64,000 bases of DNA from Archivesica marissinica (GCA_014843695.1 CM026401.1:47581486-47645485); one strand, 5' to 3'; shown: positions 1 to 11,350, counted from the first letter of the stretch. The notes: generated from the sequence alone by a model not told the origin. Made by a program: numbers and translations.

Positions 1-35
1 GGGTAACTGGTAGCGACGATAAATAAACGTAAACA
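1..35 (+). repeat. 3' end fragment of Thr-like tRNA SINE (family D)
   Basis: The first bases match the 3' tail of the SINE seen full length at 11939-12212 and as tails at 5461-5541 and 21780-21858 (GGTAGCGACGATAAATAAAC core). The rest lies outside the window. Confidence 0.7.
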
Positions 36-523
36 CATACTCAAGAAAAGTCAAATTTGAAGTTCATATGGACATTAAGTACTTTCCATAGTTACATGAT
101 GTCAGTGAATGTGATGTTGCCACAAATAGAGGATTTATTTGTTTATATGTATTTTATGTATTTGCATACTTGCAAAGTAGTTCCAGTTTGCAAAGTAGTT
201 CCAGTTTGAATGTAATATGGAATTTTTGGGTTAACGGGTGTATCATATATATATCTATCGGATACATGCAGGCACCCATTCTGAGACTGTGTTTAACCAT
301 ATTGCTCTGACCTTCTACAAGACTGGTTCTAAAATTATTCCCAGAAATGGTTCCAAAATTGTAAAATTATTTTCATATTGACTGGTTGAAAATGTGTATA
401 ATGACATGAATTAGTAGCTACTGTGCTACGTCTTGTTAGGAAGTAGACACCTGCATTTCGAGTCAATATATTCGAGAAAATATTATAGCTGCATATAAGA
501 TGACTAACTGATGATGTAATTTG

Positions 524-860
524 GGTTCATTTATGTAAATTATGGTGACATCTATGCAAATTAGACATGTATGCAAATTGGGGTTCATTTATGTAAGTTA
601 GCTTGACATCTATGTAAATTAGAGTCACATTTATGTAAATTATGGTGACATCTATGCAAATTAGACATGGATGCAAATTGGGGTTCATTTATGTAAGTTA
701 GCTTGACATCTATGTAAATTAGAGCCACATTTATGTAAATTGGGATTCCTTTTCAATGAAGGGTTATATTAATTTATGTAAGTTATGGTGACATATATGT
801 AAATTGAAGGATATTCTTGTAAGTTTGGGTTAAATTTATGTGTATTTGTGTTCATTCATG
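524..860. repeat. AT-rich tandem repeat, unit about 112 bp
   Basis: Two long copies of a block alternating GGGTTCATTTATGTAAGTTA, GACATCTATGTAAATTAG and ATGCAAATTAGACATG are followed by degenerate copies. I see no coding potential. Positions 36-523 hold no recognisable feature. Confidence 0.75.
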
Positions 861-949
861 CAAATTAGCATGAAACTCTTGTACATTCGGTCAAATAAGT
901 TTTAAAAAATAGACAAATCCAAAGAGATAAATTGATGTCATTTATGAAG

Positions 950-1515
950 ATTAGGGTTCATTTATGCAAATTATGGTGATATTTTTATAAATTTGGGTGA
1001 TAGCTTTGTAAATTAGGGTGATATTTTTATAGATTTGGGTGATAGCTTTGTAAATTACGGTGATATTTTTTATAAATTAGGGTGATAGCTTTGTAAATTA
1101 GGGTGATATTTTTTATAAATTTGGATGATAGCTTTGTAAATTATGGTGATATTTTTATAAATTAGGGTGATAGCTTTGTAAATTAGGGTGATATTTTTTA
1201 TAAATTTGGGTGATAGCTTTGTAAATTATGGTGATATTTTTATAAATTAGGGTGATAGCTTTGTAAATTAGGGTGATATTTTTTATAAATTTGGGTGATA
1301 GCTTTGTAAATTATGGTGATATTTTTATAAATTAGCGTGATAGCTTTGTAAATCAGGGTAATATTTTTATAAATTAGGGTGATAGCTTTGTAAATCAGGG
1401 TGATATTTTTATAAATTAGGGTGATAGCTTTGTAAATTGTTTTGGAAATGGGTGTGATAGCTTTGTAAATTGTTTTGGAAATGGGTGTGATAGCTTTGTA
1501 AATTAGGGTGATAAT
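950..1515. repeat. Tandem repeat, about 40-bp unit (GGTGATAGCTTTGTAAATTA)
   Basis: Alternating blocks of GGTGATAGCTTTGTAAATTA and GGTGATATTTTTATAAATTA give about 13 units. TTAGGG occurs inside units but is never tandem, so this is not telomeric. A 100-residue open frame on the - strand (1240-1542) is a by-product of the repeat. Confidence 0.85.
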
Positions 1516-1959
1516 TACGTATAAATTACGTGACTTGTACAATAACCAGATAGTCGGGCTGGCAAGTAAAGGGACAGAAACTGCTTCATACCTTAATTGC
1601 TTTCATACTCGAAGGGTGGTACAGTTAATACATGTATCAGTCTAGTCTCATCATTTATAATATTTGTAGATTTTGGTCGGACCGTTATGAAGAGGCCCAG
1701 GCGTTAATTCGCGAGTTATTAGGGTATAATGGCCGTCTAATTTGTAGACTGTCTTTGATCTAGAAAATTAGATCTTTGGTTATTATTAAATGGTTTGAAA
1801 CTGTGTTTGCTCTCAGCCAAGCTCATTACATTCTTAGAATTGTTTGCTTCGGCAGAAAGTATAGTGGATTTTAGCCATTTATTCCATTCCATTGTGTCGT
1901 TACGACAATTCTAATGAAATTCCATGACATATATGACTGCTGATACTTTTCACTGCGAG

Positions 1960-2046
1960 TACAATTGTAACGGCTCCAGCGGGGCTCGAACTCCGGGTCT
2001 CTCGCACCTGAAGCGAACACTACCACTGCGCTATCACGACTTCCAC
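1960..2046 (-). repeat. SINE family A, tRNA-like head fragment
   Basis: On the - strand the segment reads GGAAGTCGTGATAGCGCAGT and continues to a B-box-like region and GCTGGAGCCGT, as in the full copies at 12522-12752 and 27034-27267. The tail half is missing. The left flank (1893-1950) resembles the dispersed sequence at 59690-59750. Confidence 0.75.
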
Positions 2047-2160
2047 TTATTCAAGTTTGACAATCAGTTAGCACATTGGAATCGTTGCTGTCCTCCATTA
2101 TCTGGATGTTTAGTGATTCTTAAAAAGAATTCTTTTGTGTATTTTTCAAATTGAATTAAA

Positions 2161-2411
2161 TTAACCCATTTCATTCTGGCTACCGTTCAAACAGTATTTG
2201 CAAAGAACATAGAGCCAGATCAGCCGCCACGGAATGTGCCGTCTGATCAGGGTCTATGCTGTTTGCTATTCAGATGTTCTTGCTAAGACACTTGGCTATG
2301 TAGCAAGCAAACAACATAGATCCTGATCAGCACGCAGCATTACACTGCGGCTGATCTGGATCTATGTTGTTTGCAAAAGCCTTTAAATCTATCCAGAATG
2401 AAATGGGTTAA
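2161..2411. mobile_element. MITE with 19-bp terminal inverted repeats and TTAA ends
   Basis: The ends are TTAACCCATTTCATTCTGG and its exact reverse complement CCAGAATGAAATGGGTTAA. The interior contains inverted copies of GATCTATGTTGTTTGC-like sequence. No transposase is present, so it is non-autonomous. TTAA at both ends suggests piggyBac-type mobilisation (inference). Related sequence lies at 55320-55380 and 62400-62635. Confidence 0.85.
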
Positions 2412-2817
2412 TACTTTGTAGTTTATGCTAAGATGAGCTTGGTTGATTATTTCTACATGGTAAGCCTCAAAAATCAATCTTAGATTTACCTGGAAATCTG
2501 TAACGTACACGTTGATGGTTTATCGTGAAAATGCTGTTTTTCTTTCTATATTTATATGCAGATACATTGGTTTCGCGATGAACCGTCAATGAAGTTTGGA
2601 TTATGTTTCTTGTTTACTTGTACTCGACGTTCGGATACCCCGAAAGCAATGCCAAATTAACGTCTGGGCCTTACCATGTCTTGTGTAGAGAGTTCTGTAT
2701 TTGAATGTTTTACAGTAATCAACAGTGATTTTGCATTTAACATGTCTGCTTTGTACAATGTAATAGATGTAATGTTTTATAACTGAAGGTAGAATTAAAT
2801 ATACTACAAAATAGTGA

Positions 2818-3050
2818 TGTCCGCCTCCGTGGTCGAGGTCGCTGACGTATACCACTCTAACCTATCATCATTGATGGTCACGGGTTCGATGCCCTGCTTA
2901 TATGAAAAAGTTGGCTGTTTCTTTGGAGTACACCAAGTACTGGTTAACCGCTGGAGTCTGCCCAGGAAAGGTGTTGTTAGGTAAACTGCCTGCGGCGATA
3001 TAGCCCAAAATGGTGCTGATGCAGGCATAAAACCCGAAATATATATATAA
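2818..3050 (+). mobile_element. tRNA-derived SINE (family B), source of the adjacent array
   Basis: The tRNA-like head has CCGTGGTCGAGGTCGC and the B-box-like CACGGGTTCGATGCC. It is followed by the family body (GTACTGGTTAACCGCTGGAG, then GATATAGCCCAAAATGGTGC) and an ATATAT tail. The same family lies at 54668-54935 (+) and 47968-48231 (-). The head matches a tRNA with A and B boxes, but the acceptor stem is not intact. Confidence 0.85.
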
Positions 3051-3795
3051 TATAGTACACCAAGTACTGGTTAACTGCTGGAGTCTGCCCAGGAAAGGTG
3101 TTGTTAGGTAAACTGCCTGCGGCGATATAGCCCAAAATGGTGCTGATGCAGGCGTAAAACCCGAAATATATATATAATATAGTACACCAAGTACTGGTTA
3201 ACCGCTGGAGTCTGCCCAGGAAAGGTGTTGTTAGGTAAACTGCCCACCTGCGATATAGCCAGAAATGGTGCTGATGCAGGCGTAAAACCCGAAATATATA
3301 TATAATATAGTACACCAAGTACTGGTTAACCGCTGGAGTCTGCCCAGGAAAGGTGTTGTTAGGTAAACTGCCTGCGGCGATATAGCCCAAAATGGTGCTG
3401 ATGCAGGCATAAAACCCGAAATATATATATAATATAGTACACCAAGTACTGGTTAACCGCTGGAGTCTGCCCAGGAAAGGTGTTGTTAGGTAAACTGCCC
3501 ACCTGCGATATAGCCAGAAATGGTGCTGATGCAGGCGTAAAACCCGAAATATATATATAATATAGTACACCAAGTACTGGTTAACCGCTGGAGTCTGCCC
3601 AGGAAAGGTGTTGTTAGGTAAACTGCCCGCCTGCGATATAGCCCGAAATGGTGCTGATGCAGGCGTAAAACCCGAAATATATATATAATATAGTACACCA
3701 AGTACTGGTTAACCGCTGGAGTCTGCCCAGGAAAGGTGTTGTTAGGTAAACTGCCCGCCTGCGATATAGCCCAAAATGGTGCTGATGCAGGCATA
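2926..3795 (+). repeat. SINE-body tandem array, about 7 units of about 126 bp
   Basis: Each unit begins AGTACACCAAGTACTGGTTA and ends with CGAAATATATATATAATAT. It repeats only the 3' half of the family B SINE; the tRNA head occurs once, at the left. Two unit types differ at the CTGCCTGCGGCGATATAG / CTGCCCACCTGCGATATAG site and alternate. The - strand open frames here are translations of the array. Confidence 0.92.
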
Positions 3796-4612
3796 GATCT
3801 AGAAAAAAACAACACAATAAATTCCCAAAACATACAAAACAGAATTAATTCGAAACGAGCAAAGTTCTAAATGGTATGACATAACATGTGTACGAGTTTT
3901 GTTGTATGCAAATTAGGGAGAGCATCTTACAAGCCAAGTAAGTCATGTACTACACAGGTGATTGTTAAGCTCTAGGTTCTAAGCTCTGGGTCTACCTTCT
4001 ATGAACATTTTGGGCTCTTTTATTTATCAACCGTCCAATAATAAATTTCTGTCGCAAATCTACAAGTGTCACAATACATCACACTGAATTGATCTGTCTT
4101 GGTGACTTACTCTAATCTGTTACCCGATACAAGTGTGGAGGATGTGTGGCGGCTGGGCGGGAATGGGTTAATGCTGCTAACGTGTTTATTGTCTGTTGAT
4201 ATTTTGAATTTTGCTGTGATGGAAATAAAGGTTCTTGAACGACTTTTGATTTGTGTGTGTACCTGTTAACAAAATTGACATTAATTCTCAGGTCAAGGCC
4301 GTTTGACGAACTGTGCTGTATTTCTTTGCATAATTTTATGCACTTCGTAATCTATGCATGCTGATGGTTCACTTTCCTTTAAGTTTAGCTCATTGTTTAA
4401 TATAGAGTTTGAATGCAAACGACCTGTCTCATCTTTGTTATAAAAGCACATAGGTTATAAAAAAATTGTTTATTCATTTTACCGAATGCAATATACATGT
4501 ATACAGAATTGTGAAGCATGGGACTATTTTGCCATTGTAAAGAATTATACTGCGTAATGATACTGTATTGCACTCAACTGAATTGCACTAATTTTGGTTA
4601 CCATGGTTACAG
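3796..4612. other. Presumed rootletin intron, no recognised feature
   Basis: AT-rich unique-looking sequence between the SINE array and the first rootletin exon in the window. I found no further coiled-coil exon here. Confidence 0.5.
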
Positions 4613-4754
4613 GTTGATAGATCTGACCACACGTCACCGGGCAGAGACGGAGATGGAGACAGACCGTCTACGTCAGGCGCAGATCCAGGCCGAGCGCCTC
4701 CTCGAGTCCAGGGAACGAGCCAATAGGCAGAAGGTGAAAGGAATGGAAGAAACG
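4613..4754 (+). CDS. CROCC: Rootletin penultimate exon
   Basis: The exon is preceded by CCATGGTTACAG and followed by GTAAAG. It opens with the third base of a split codon, then LIDLTTRHRAETEMETDRLR and further heptad-rich helix, ending at ...GMEET in phase 0. It is strongly charged and free of Pro and Gly apart from one Gly near the end, as expected for a continuous coiled coil. A longer open frame from 4518 includes intron sequence upstream of the acceptor. Confidence 0.82.
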
Positions 4755-5907
4755 GTAAAGTTCACAACTGATTTAAAACAGAAACTTGACTTAAGTCAAC
4801 TTGACTCATTAATTGAAGAAGTTATCCAGTTTATACAAATTTATTTTGGATCAATTGCGAAACAACTTATATTAATCACTCTCGAGACCTCATTTCTGAT
4901 GGACTCCATCGCCACAAGGGAGAGAGAAGAGGCAACGTGGAATTTAAATGCCGAGTCGTAACGGCTCCAGCGGGACTCGAACTCTGGACCGTTTGGATCT
5001 GAAGTGAACGTGTTACCACTGCGCTATCACGACTTCCAGTGTGCTTATGCCTGTGATTCAAGGTTGTATTTCATATATGTGAAGTATCGTCCACCTTCAG
5101 AGGGAACTGTCCTACTTCAGGGGGTCCAAATGTCTATGAAATGAGGTGTGTTTTCTCAAAAATGCAAAAAATAATTCTCCTTGAGAACACCCGACTTTTA
5201 CCAGTACTAGTTTGTTATGTATAAATAACTCTTTGTATGCTAGCGGTGATCTTAACAGACAAACATGTTATTTAATTAGTGAAATTCCAGGACATATTTC
5301 CAGAGTTTTCAGTTACAAATAAGCAAAACACATTAATGAATTGACGTCTGCTACTTTTATTTTTAACTATTTATAGCCTTTATTTTACCCAGCATGCAAA
5401 GAGTTAATTGTTCCACTTTGGAAAGACAGGTGTTCCCCTGTAGGGTTCCAGGATTGAAAATCTAAAATGACTAATCTCTTCAGGAGGCGTCGCTCATATG
5501 GGAACCGGTAGCGACGATAAATAAACGTAAAACACACACACAGGATTGGTTCACATGTATGCTGGTCTATTTTTCAGATTTCCACATTGAAGGATCAGTT
5601 GTCCACGGAGATGCGCAAGCGTCAGCAGTACATCCAACGCAGCACACGTACCGGAGAAGAAATCAACGACATCCGTTCAATGCTAGACAACTCTCTCAAC
5701 ACCGTAGCTCGCGATCCGAGCCTCGACAGGCAACTGCTGGAAATTGAGACCCGTAAACTGGACGATTCTCTCGACGTGCATGGTTATCAAGCGAGAATAC
5801 CCATCCGTCGAAGATCACCACTGCGCACGCCACCAACCCGCCTTGGGTCTCAATCCCCATTTAGACGCAGCATTAGTCCAATGTCTCAGCGTAAATTGAA
5901 AAAGTAG
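4613..5907 (+). CDS. CROCC: Rootletin (ciliary rootlet coiled-coil protein), C-terminal part, two exons
   Basis: The join 4613-4754 plus 5578-5907 encodes the last about 156 residues of a long coiled-coil protein whose 5' part lies left of the window. The joined segment reads ESRERANRQKVKGMEE then TISTLKDQLSTEMRK. As I recall it, the human rootletin C-terminus has a closely similar ERAHRQRVRGLEEQVSTLKGQL-type stretch, and this is the basis of the call. Rootletin builds the striated rootlet fibre below basal bodies and the linker between centrioles. After the coiled coil there is a tail of about 95 residues, rich in Arg, Ser and Pro near the end (RRRSPLRTPPTRLGSQSP), longer than the short tail I recall for the human protein. 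The intron (4755-5577) begins GTAAAG and ends TTTTTCAG. Another long coiled-coil centrosomal protein cannot be fully excluded. Confidence 0.82.
4828..5037 (-). mobile_element. tRNA-derived SINE (family A)
   Basis: The - strand runs from GGAAGTCGTGATAGCGCAGT (A-box region) through the B-box region and GCTGGAGCCGTTACGA to the conserved tail with GCAATTGATCC-like sequence and ATAAATTTGTATAAAC. It lies in the rootletin intron. Confidence 0.88.
5250..5412 (-). mobile_element. Dispersed element fragment ending ACCCAGCATGCAAAGAGTTAA
   Basis: The same sequence occurs at 8325-8455, 33490-33600 (other orientation) and 59142-59260 (other orientation), including CAGAGTTTTCAGTT and GTCTGCTAC blocks. No coding capacity is visible; probably a MITE. 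Confidence 0.7.
5461..5541 (+). repeat. SINE family D tail fragment just upstream of an acceptor
   Basis: TCTAAAATGACTAATCTCTT then CAGGAGGCGTCGCTCATATG and the ATAAATAAACG tail. It lies 36 bases upstream of the last rootletin exon. Confidence 0.8.
5578..5907 (+). CDS. CROCC: Rootletin last coding exon
   Basis: The acceptor is CTATTTTTCAG and the frame continues in phase 0 with ISTLKDQLSTEMRKRQQYIQ. The coiled coil ends at about residue 45 of the exon; then comes an acidic stretch (LLEIETRKLDDSLD) and a basic Ser/Pro-rich tail ending SQRKLKK with TAG at 5905-5907. The tail contains SP/TP pairs that could be kinase sites (inference). Confidence 0.82.
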   Translation: MSTLKDQLSTEMRKRQQYIQRSTRTGEEINDIRSMLDNSLNTVARDPSLDRQLLEIETRKLDDSLDVHGYQARIPIRRRSPLRTPPTRLGSQSPFRRSISPMSQRKLKK

Positions 5908-6479
5908 TGCCTAAAATTAATATAGTTATATAATACGAGGGGCGATTGTCAAAACTGTTTTATCTCGTTACACATTCCATGAAGGATAATACAGTTTCGC
6001 AGCATCCCTCCTACATAGTCTACCATTTCAAATGCAACTTTTATCTATAGAAGTGACGAATGTTTATATACGGAACATTTAATCAAAGACTGCCCATTAC
6101 ACATTGTGAAGAGTTTTTACTAAGTCACATTACCGAATAATCAAAAGAGGCCATTGCAGTATAAATGATATACTCCCAGTATATGAATACGTACAATATA
6201 TATAATCAATAGGGCGTGTCCAAATGTGTGCACATTTTTGAATTATATAGGCATCAACCAGATGCTGAACCCAGTACCGCTCCGAACCAACGTTGCTCCG
6301 AACCAGCATTGCATTGCTCCGGTGATGTTGTTGCGGTCGTGTCGCTCCGGTGATGTTGTTACGGTGGTGTCGCTCCGGTGATGTTGCTCTGGTTATGTCA
6401 CCTATCAATAACAAATCAGACCACAGTCCCACTTTTGTAAATCTAATTTAGCAAATCTTGTGCTAACTATTCACATTCC
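5908..6479. other. Rootletin 3' region, no clear gene
   Basis: I saw no canonical AATAAA close to the stop. A short repeat of GCTCCGGTGATGTTGTT-type sequence lies at about 6280-6400. Confidence 0.5.
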
Positions 6480-6705
6480 ATTTACAAAATTTAATGTACT
6501 TGCATGTAAATTCCAAACAAGTTTATAACTATCTATGTAAATTCCAAACAGGTTTATAAATATCTATGTAAATTCCAAACAGGTTTATAACTATCTATGT
6601 AAATTCCAAACAAGTTTATAACTATCTATGTAAATTCCAAACAAGTTTATAACTATCTATGTAAATTCCAAACACGTTTATAACTATCTATGTAAATTCC
6701 ATATA
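6480..6705. repeat. 31-bp tandem repeat, about 7 copies
   Basis: The unit is TATGTAAATTCCAAACA followed by GGTTTATAACTATC. Copies are nearly identical. Confidence 0.93.
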
Positions 6706-7304
6706 TGTACCCTAGTACAATGTACATGTTGCTTATCAGCAGTATGGAAGATACAATGAGTAATTGGCCCCTTTTGCTGTCGAGTAAAGGGTTAATTGGC
6801 TTCGTTACGTTTCATTTGCACCAATAATTACGTTACTACGTTAGCTACACATTATTATCTTCACCAGAAATAATTCGAGTTCTATATTGAGCTCTGTATT
6901 GAGCTCTTGATTCGAAAATCCAAGCTCCCTTTTTAGACCTGCCAGAAAGGACACAACATTGTTTATTCCTGACATTTGGTGTTACTCTCTGTGGCGTGAA
7001 CGTATCTGTGATTATATAGCATATTTAGTCAGAAAAACAAATTTGTTTTTTCTTTGAATTGGCATAGATGCAATTTAGCTAACAGTTGTTGTTTTAAATA
7101 TTTTACAAGCATATATGTGATAACGATTTTGTTTTTGATGTTGTTGTATTGACACGAATGTAGTTAGATTTTTTAGTTTGTTTCGACCAAAGATCGCTGT
7201 TACCTATAATAAACTTGGGTGAATAGCAGAGCTCCGCCTAGATAAACCTACGACCACGATTTCTTCATGTATCAAACTACAAGATGTTACTGTACATGTA
7301 TATA

Positions 7305-7457
7305 CAGTCAAACCCATCTTAAGCAGCCGACCAAGGGCATCACAGAAAGTGGTTGCTTAGCACAGGTGGCTGCTTAATAGAGGTCAAATATATAATAACA
7401 TATTAGGAAACTGACTGCTTAATACAGGTTGGCTGCTACACACAGGTTTGACTGTAA
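7305..7457. mobile_element. MITE with CAGTCAAACC...GGTTTGACTG ends and TA flanks (pogo/Tc1-like)
   Basis: Begins TACAGTCAAACCCATCTTAA and ends ACACAGGTTTGACTGTA. The interior has TGGCTGCTTAATAGAGGTCA. Other copies are at 40900-41078, 56660-56821 and 62643-62775, with partial ones at 32093-32285 and 51876-52016. CAGT termini and a flanking TA are typical of the pogo/Tc1-mariner group (family knowledge). No transposase is present. Confidence 0.85.
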
Positions 7458-7840
7458 CATCGATGTCGATTTAAAGGTCAAATATATAATAACATATTGG
7501 GGAAACTGACTGCTTAATACAGGTTGGCTGCTACCACAGGTTTGACTGTAACATCGATGTCGATTTCAAGGTCAAATATATAATAACATATTGGGGAAAC
7601 TGACTGCTTAATACAGGTTGGCTGCTACCACAGGTTTGACTGTAACATCGATGTCGATTTAAAGGTCAAATATATAATAACATATTGGTAAACTGACTGC
7701 CTAATACAGATTGGCTGCTACCACAGGTTTGACTGTAACATCGATGTCGATTTTAAAGGTCAAATATATAATAACATATTGGGGAAACTGACTGCTTAAT
7801 ACAGGTTGGCTGCTAACACAGGTTTGACTGTAATATCGAT
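7458..7840 (+). repeat. Tandem array of the MITE's 3' half, about 104-bp unit, 4 copies
   Basis: Each unit runs ATCGATGTCGATTTAAAGGT, CAAATATATAATAACATATT and ends ACAGGTTTGACTGTAAC. The array continues directly from the complete MITE at 7305-7457. Confidence 0.9.
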
Positions 7841-8081
7841 TTAAAAAATGACGTTAAGTAACTGTGTCACCATTTTGCGTCATATTTATTTGTTGACACG
7901 CGTCTTATTTATATATAGACCAGGGTCTAGCGACTACAAATGAATGTTGCACAGGTAGATTTACATTTACTGTATCGTTTATACAGGACAGTAGTAGTAA
8001 CAAACACTGTGATATAAACCCATTAATAACTATGAATGTTTTGTTTTGTCTGTATTGCTAAATTTAACTCTTTACACACTG

Positions 8082-8304
8082 TGGAAGTCGTGATAGCGCA
8101 TTCATTTCAGGTGCATATGGCCAGGGGTTCTAGCCCCGCTGGAGCTGTTAGGATTGTGCCTTTAGGTAAGGCATTTAAATTTCACATGCCTCTTCTCTCT
8201 CCCTTGTGGAGATGCGATTCCATCAGGAATGAGTACTCGAGAGGGATTAATACAAGTTGTAAGAACTTGTTTCGCAATCGAGCTAAAATAAATTTGTATA
8301 TATA
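8082..8304 (+). mobile_element. tRNA-derived SINE (family A), full length
   Basis: The head is GTGATAGCGCATTCATTTCAG, with GTTCTAGCCCCGCTGGAG in the B-box region; the body has ATTTAAATTTCACATGCC and the tail TTTCGCAATCGAGCTAAAAT. A copy of the ACCCAGCATGCAAAGAGTTAA element flanks it (8325-8455). Confidence 0.88.
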
Positions 8305-8535
8305 AACTAAATAACAGTCAAATATGTCATAATGCTAGTTAAATTCCAGAGTTTTCAGTTCCAAATACTAAAAAACATGTAAATGAATTGTCGTCTGCTA
8401 CAATTATTTGAACTATCGATAGCCTATATTTTACCCAGCATGCAAAGAGTTAACTTCTGGCATTAGCACTGTTACTTTATTGCATAGATCTTGCAATACA
8501 GAGAGATTGGTCTGAGCATAATATTGCCATTCTTG

Positions 8536-9203
8536 TAAATAGTAAACTTGTGCACACAACAATCTAGTGCACACAACAAACTTGTGCACACAACAATCTA
8601 GTGCACACAACAATCTAGTGCACACAACAATCTCGTGCACACAACAATCTAGTGCACACAACAATCTAGTGCACACAACAGTCCAGTGCACACAACAATC
8701 TAGTGCACACAATAGACTCAACAAACTTGTGCACACAACAATCTAGTGCACACAACAATCTAGTGCACACAACAGACTCAACAAACTCGTGCACACAACA
8801 ATCTAGTGCACACAACAGACTCAACAAACTCGTGCACACAACAATCTAGTGCACACAACAATCTAGTGCACACAGCAACCTTGTGCACACAACAAACTTG
8901 TGCACACAACAGACTCAACAAACTCGTGCACACACCAATCTAGTGCACACAGCAACCTTGTGCACTCAACAAACTTGTGCACACAACAAACTCGTGCACA
9001 CAACAACCTTGTGCACACAACATACTCAACAAACTCGTGCACACAACAACCTTGTGCACACAACAGACTCAACAAACGTGTGCACACAACAAACTCGTGC
9101 ACGCAACAACCATGTGCACACAACATACTCAACAAACTTGTGCACACAACAAACTCGTGCACACATCAAATTATTGCACACAACTACCTCGTGCACACAA
9201 GTT
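8536..9203. repeat. 17-bp minisatellite (CACACAACAATCTAGTG) with longer interspersed units
   Basis: About 38 units. CACACAACAATCTAGTG dominates on the left and CACACAACAAACTCGTG on the right, broken by CAGACTCAACAAACTCGTG units. Overlapping open frames on both strands (for example 8883-9212 + and 8863-9162 -) are products of the period and are not genes. Confidence 0.93.
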
Positions 9204-9539
9204 GAAGCATAAATTAATTTTTGTTGGCTGGTTGCCAGATATGGACACGGCTGTCAGTTTCACTGTACTTGCATCATCTCAACCCATGTGCTGGTACCGA
9301 GCCTGAAATGTTTCACTGTCTCAACCCATGTGCTGGTACTGAGCCTGAAATGGTTCTGCCGTTAGCTCTGTAAGATAGACCATCTTTCTGTATTTTGGAG
9401 GTCGCTCCCTTAAGATGTGTTTATTAAGTGGATGTAGATATATTTTTCATATTAGAAATGTGTAGCTTAAAAGCTTTTATGCAATATGATGTCAAACTCC
9501 TGCTGAGGTCAGTTGCTTTTCCGGAAATGATGCGCTTTA

Positions 9540-9690
9540 GGACAGACAGCAGTAATTTAAGGCCGCCTGTCCGGACATGATGTGCTTTAGGGCCCACAGG
9601 CCTGTCCAGACAGCAGTACTTTAGGGCCCGCAGGCCTGTCCGGACAGCAGTACTTTAGGACCCGGAGGCCTGTCTGTACAGCATGCGTTG
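9540..9690. repeat. Short GC-rich tandem repeat, about 3 units
   Basis: GGCCTGTCCGGACAGCAGTA / CTTTAGGGCCCGCAGG repeated. The core CTGTCCGGACAG is a perfect palindrome. Confidence 0.8.
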
Positions 9691-10027
9691 TATAGCTTAT
9701 TCACATACTTATCCCGGCACAACATTATTTAGGTCGTTACGATGACCCCTCAGTATTTCATTGAAGGCAGCAAGCATCTCATTAACTCAGACTTTTTACC
9801 ATCACCGTTCATTCCATCTGAATGACCTGAGAAATATCTCATGCTGATTCCGTCCAAGTATTGGCTGCTATGGTTACAAAAGGGAACAAATCAAGCGAAT
9901 TTGTCGCTTTATATATATGTGTGTAACAGGGAATATGGTGTGTGTATAAAAGAGGCTTGCTCTAAAAAAAAGAAATAATATTTATTTTTTTAAACATTGT
10001 ATTGTTATAGCAAATACGATTCTGTAG

Positions 10028-10240
10028 CGTTGTGTATGTGGCGATCGTGTATCGATCGTGTATGCATTGATCATGTATGCATCGATTATATATGAAACGA
10101 TCGTGTATGTATCAATCGTGTATGCATCGATTATATATGAAACGATCGTGTATGTATCAATCATGTATGCATCGATCGTGTATGCATTGATCGTGTATGC
10201 ATCGATTATATATGAAACGATCGTGTAAGGTGGCGATCGT
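10028..10240. repeat. Tandem repeat GATCGTGTATGCATCGAT/TATATATGAAAC
   Basis: Units combine GATCGTGTATGCATCGAT with TATATATGAAAC and variants. The - strand frame at 9982-10278 is repeat translation. Confidence 0.88.
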
Positions 10241-11350
10241 GTATGTATAAATAGAAGCTTGAATTCGGTATAGTACATCTACCATCTATCATGTATGTTG
10301 TGTTGTTATAGGTCATCAACTTGTTTATAATGGCCAGGTTGGTATGGTGAAACATGTTGATTATGCTGCAATTTCAGACGATCGATACAGCTTCTGTCGT
10401 CTGCTGCGATTAACGACTGCCTGCTGTGATTAACGACTGACCATTATGAATAAAGTATAGATGTAATAAAATTTGATAGATGTGAATGCATCTGATTTAG
10501 ATGTCATAGTTATTTACTGATTACTTCATATGCATTTCACAGACTGCTTAGAAATCTCGAGTTAATTTATGGAATAAATTGTAACTGTAGAACAGCGATT
10601 GGTCAGTTTGTCTCGATAGACGAATTTAACCAAGTTCTATATCAACTTGAAAACTCATTTTACGGTTTGTTTACCGGTAATGTAGTCAAAATATTTTATA
10701 TTTTAATAAAAAAAATGTTTTCCACCAATTACGGTACATACGGTAATAAATGGGAAAAAATGTTTGACTGTGCAATAGTGGCACAAAGTAGAGGGTTATT
10801 TTATATTACCGGTAAATATGATCATATTTGGTGAATTAGTTAGAAGGTGGATTTGATCAAATGTCAATGAAGTATTCTTGAATATTTTTGGTATCTGTGT
10901 ATAAGCATCCCATTACCCCACCCACTATATTAGTATTATTACACAGTTTGGAGTGCGTTAGTTTGAATCACGAAGCAGCCGTCTCTATAGATTATTCTCA
11001 GTTTTTTTTAAAATTCTCTTCTTTTTAGTTTATAATATATTTATCTGTGTTTTGGAAGGATTCCGTTTTTATTGTTGTTATTCTGGAAGGTTTTACAGCC
11101 TATTGTTTTAATATTAGTTTGTCTCGTAGAAAATTTGAGAATTTTTGCTTATTTTATATTTTTTTATCTACTTTGAAGTCATTGAAAATCCGTCCGTATG
11201 TGTTTTTTCTGTTAAAGAGTTTTTTTTGTTAGCTTCCTATATCCGTATGAGTTAGTGTATGTAATATTCACTTCAATTAAAGTGTGTTTAATATAGAACA
11301 TGACTTGTTGTTATATAATTACTGATTCGTGTACTTGTTGCAAAATCAGC
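10241..11350. other. AT-rich intergenic sequence, no gene seen
   Basis: No exon-like open frame, tRNA or array recognised. A 61-residue frame at 11047-11232 is low-complexity Phe-rich and unsupported. Confidence 0.5.

Noticed and set aside
960..1515. Interstitial telomere repeats because of TTAGGG
   Set aside because: TTAGGG occurs once per about 40-bp unit and never in tandem.
4518..4961. 147-codon frame as one exon
   Set aside because: Only 4613-4754 is exon; the frame runs through intron on the left and into a SINE on the right.
8863..9306. Genes on both strands in the Cys/His/Thr-rich frames
   Set aside because: All are translations of the 17-bp CACACAACAATCTAGTG array.
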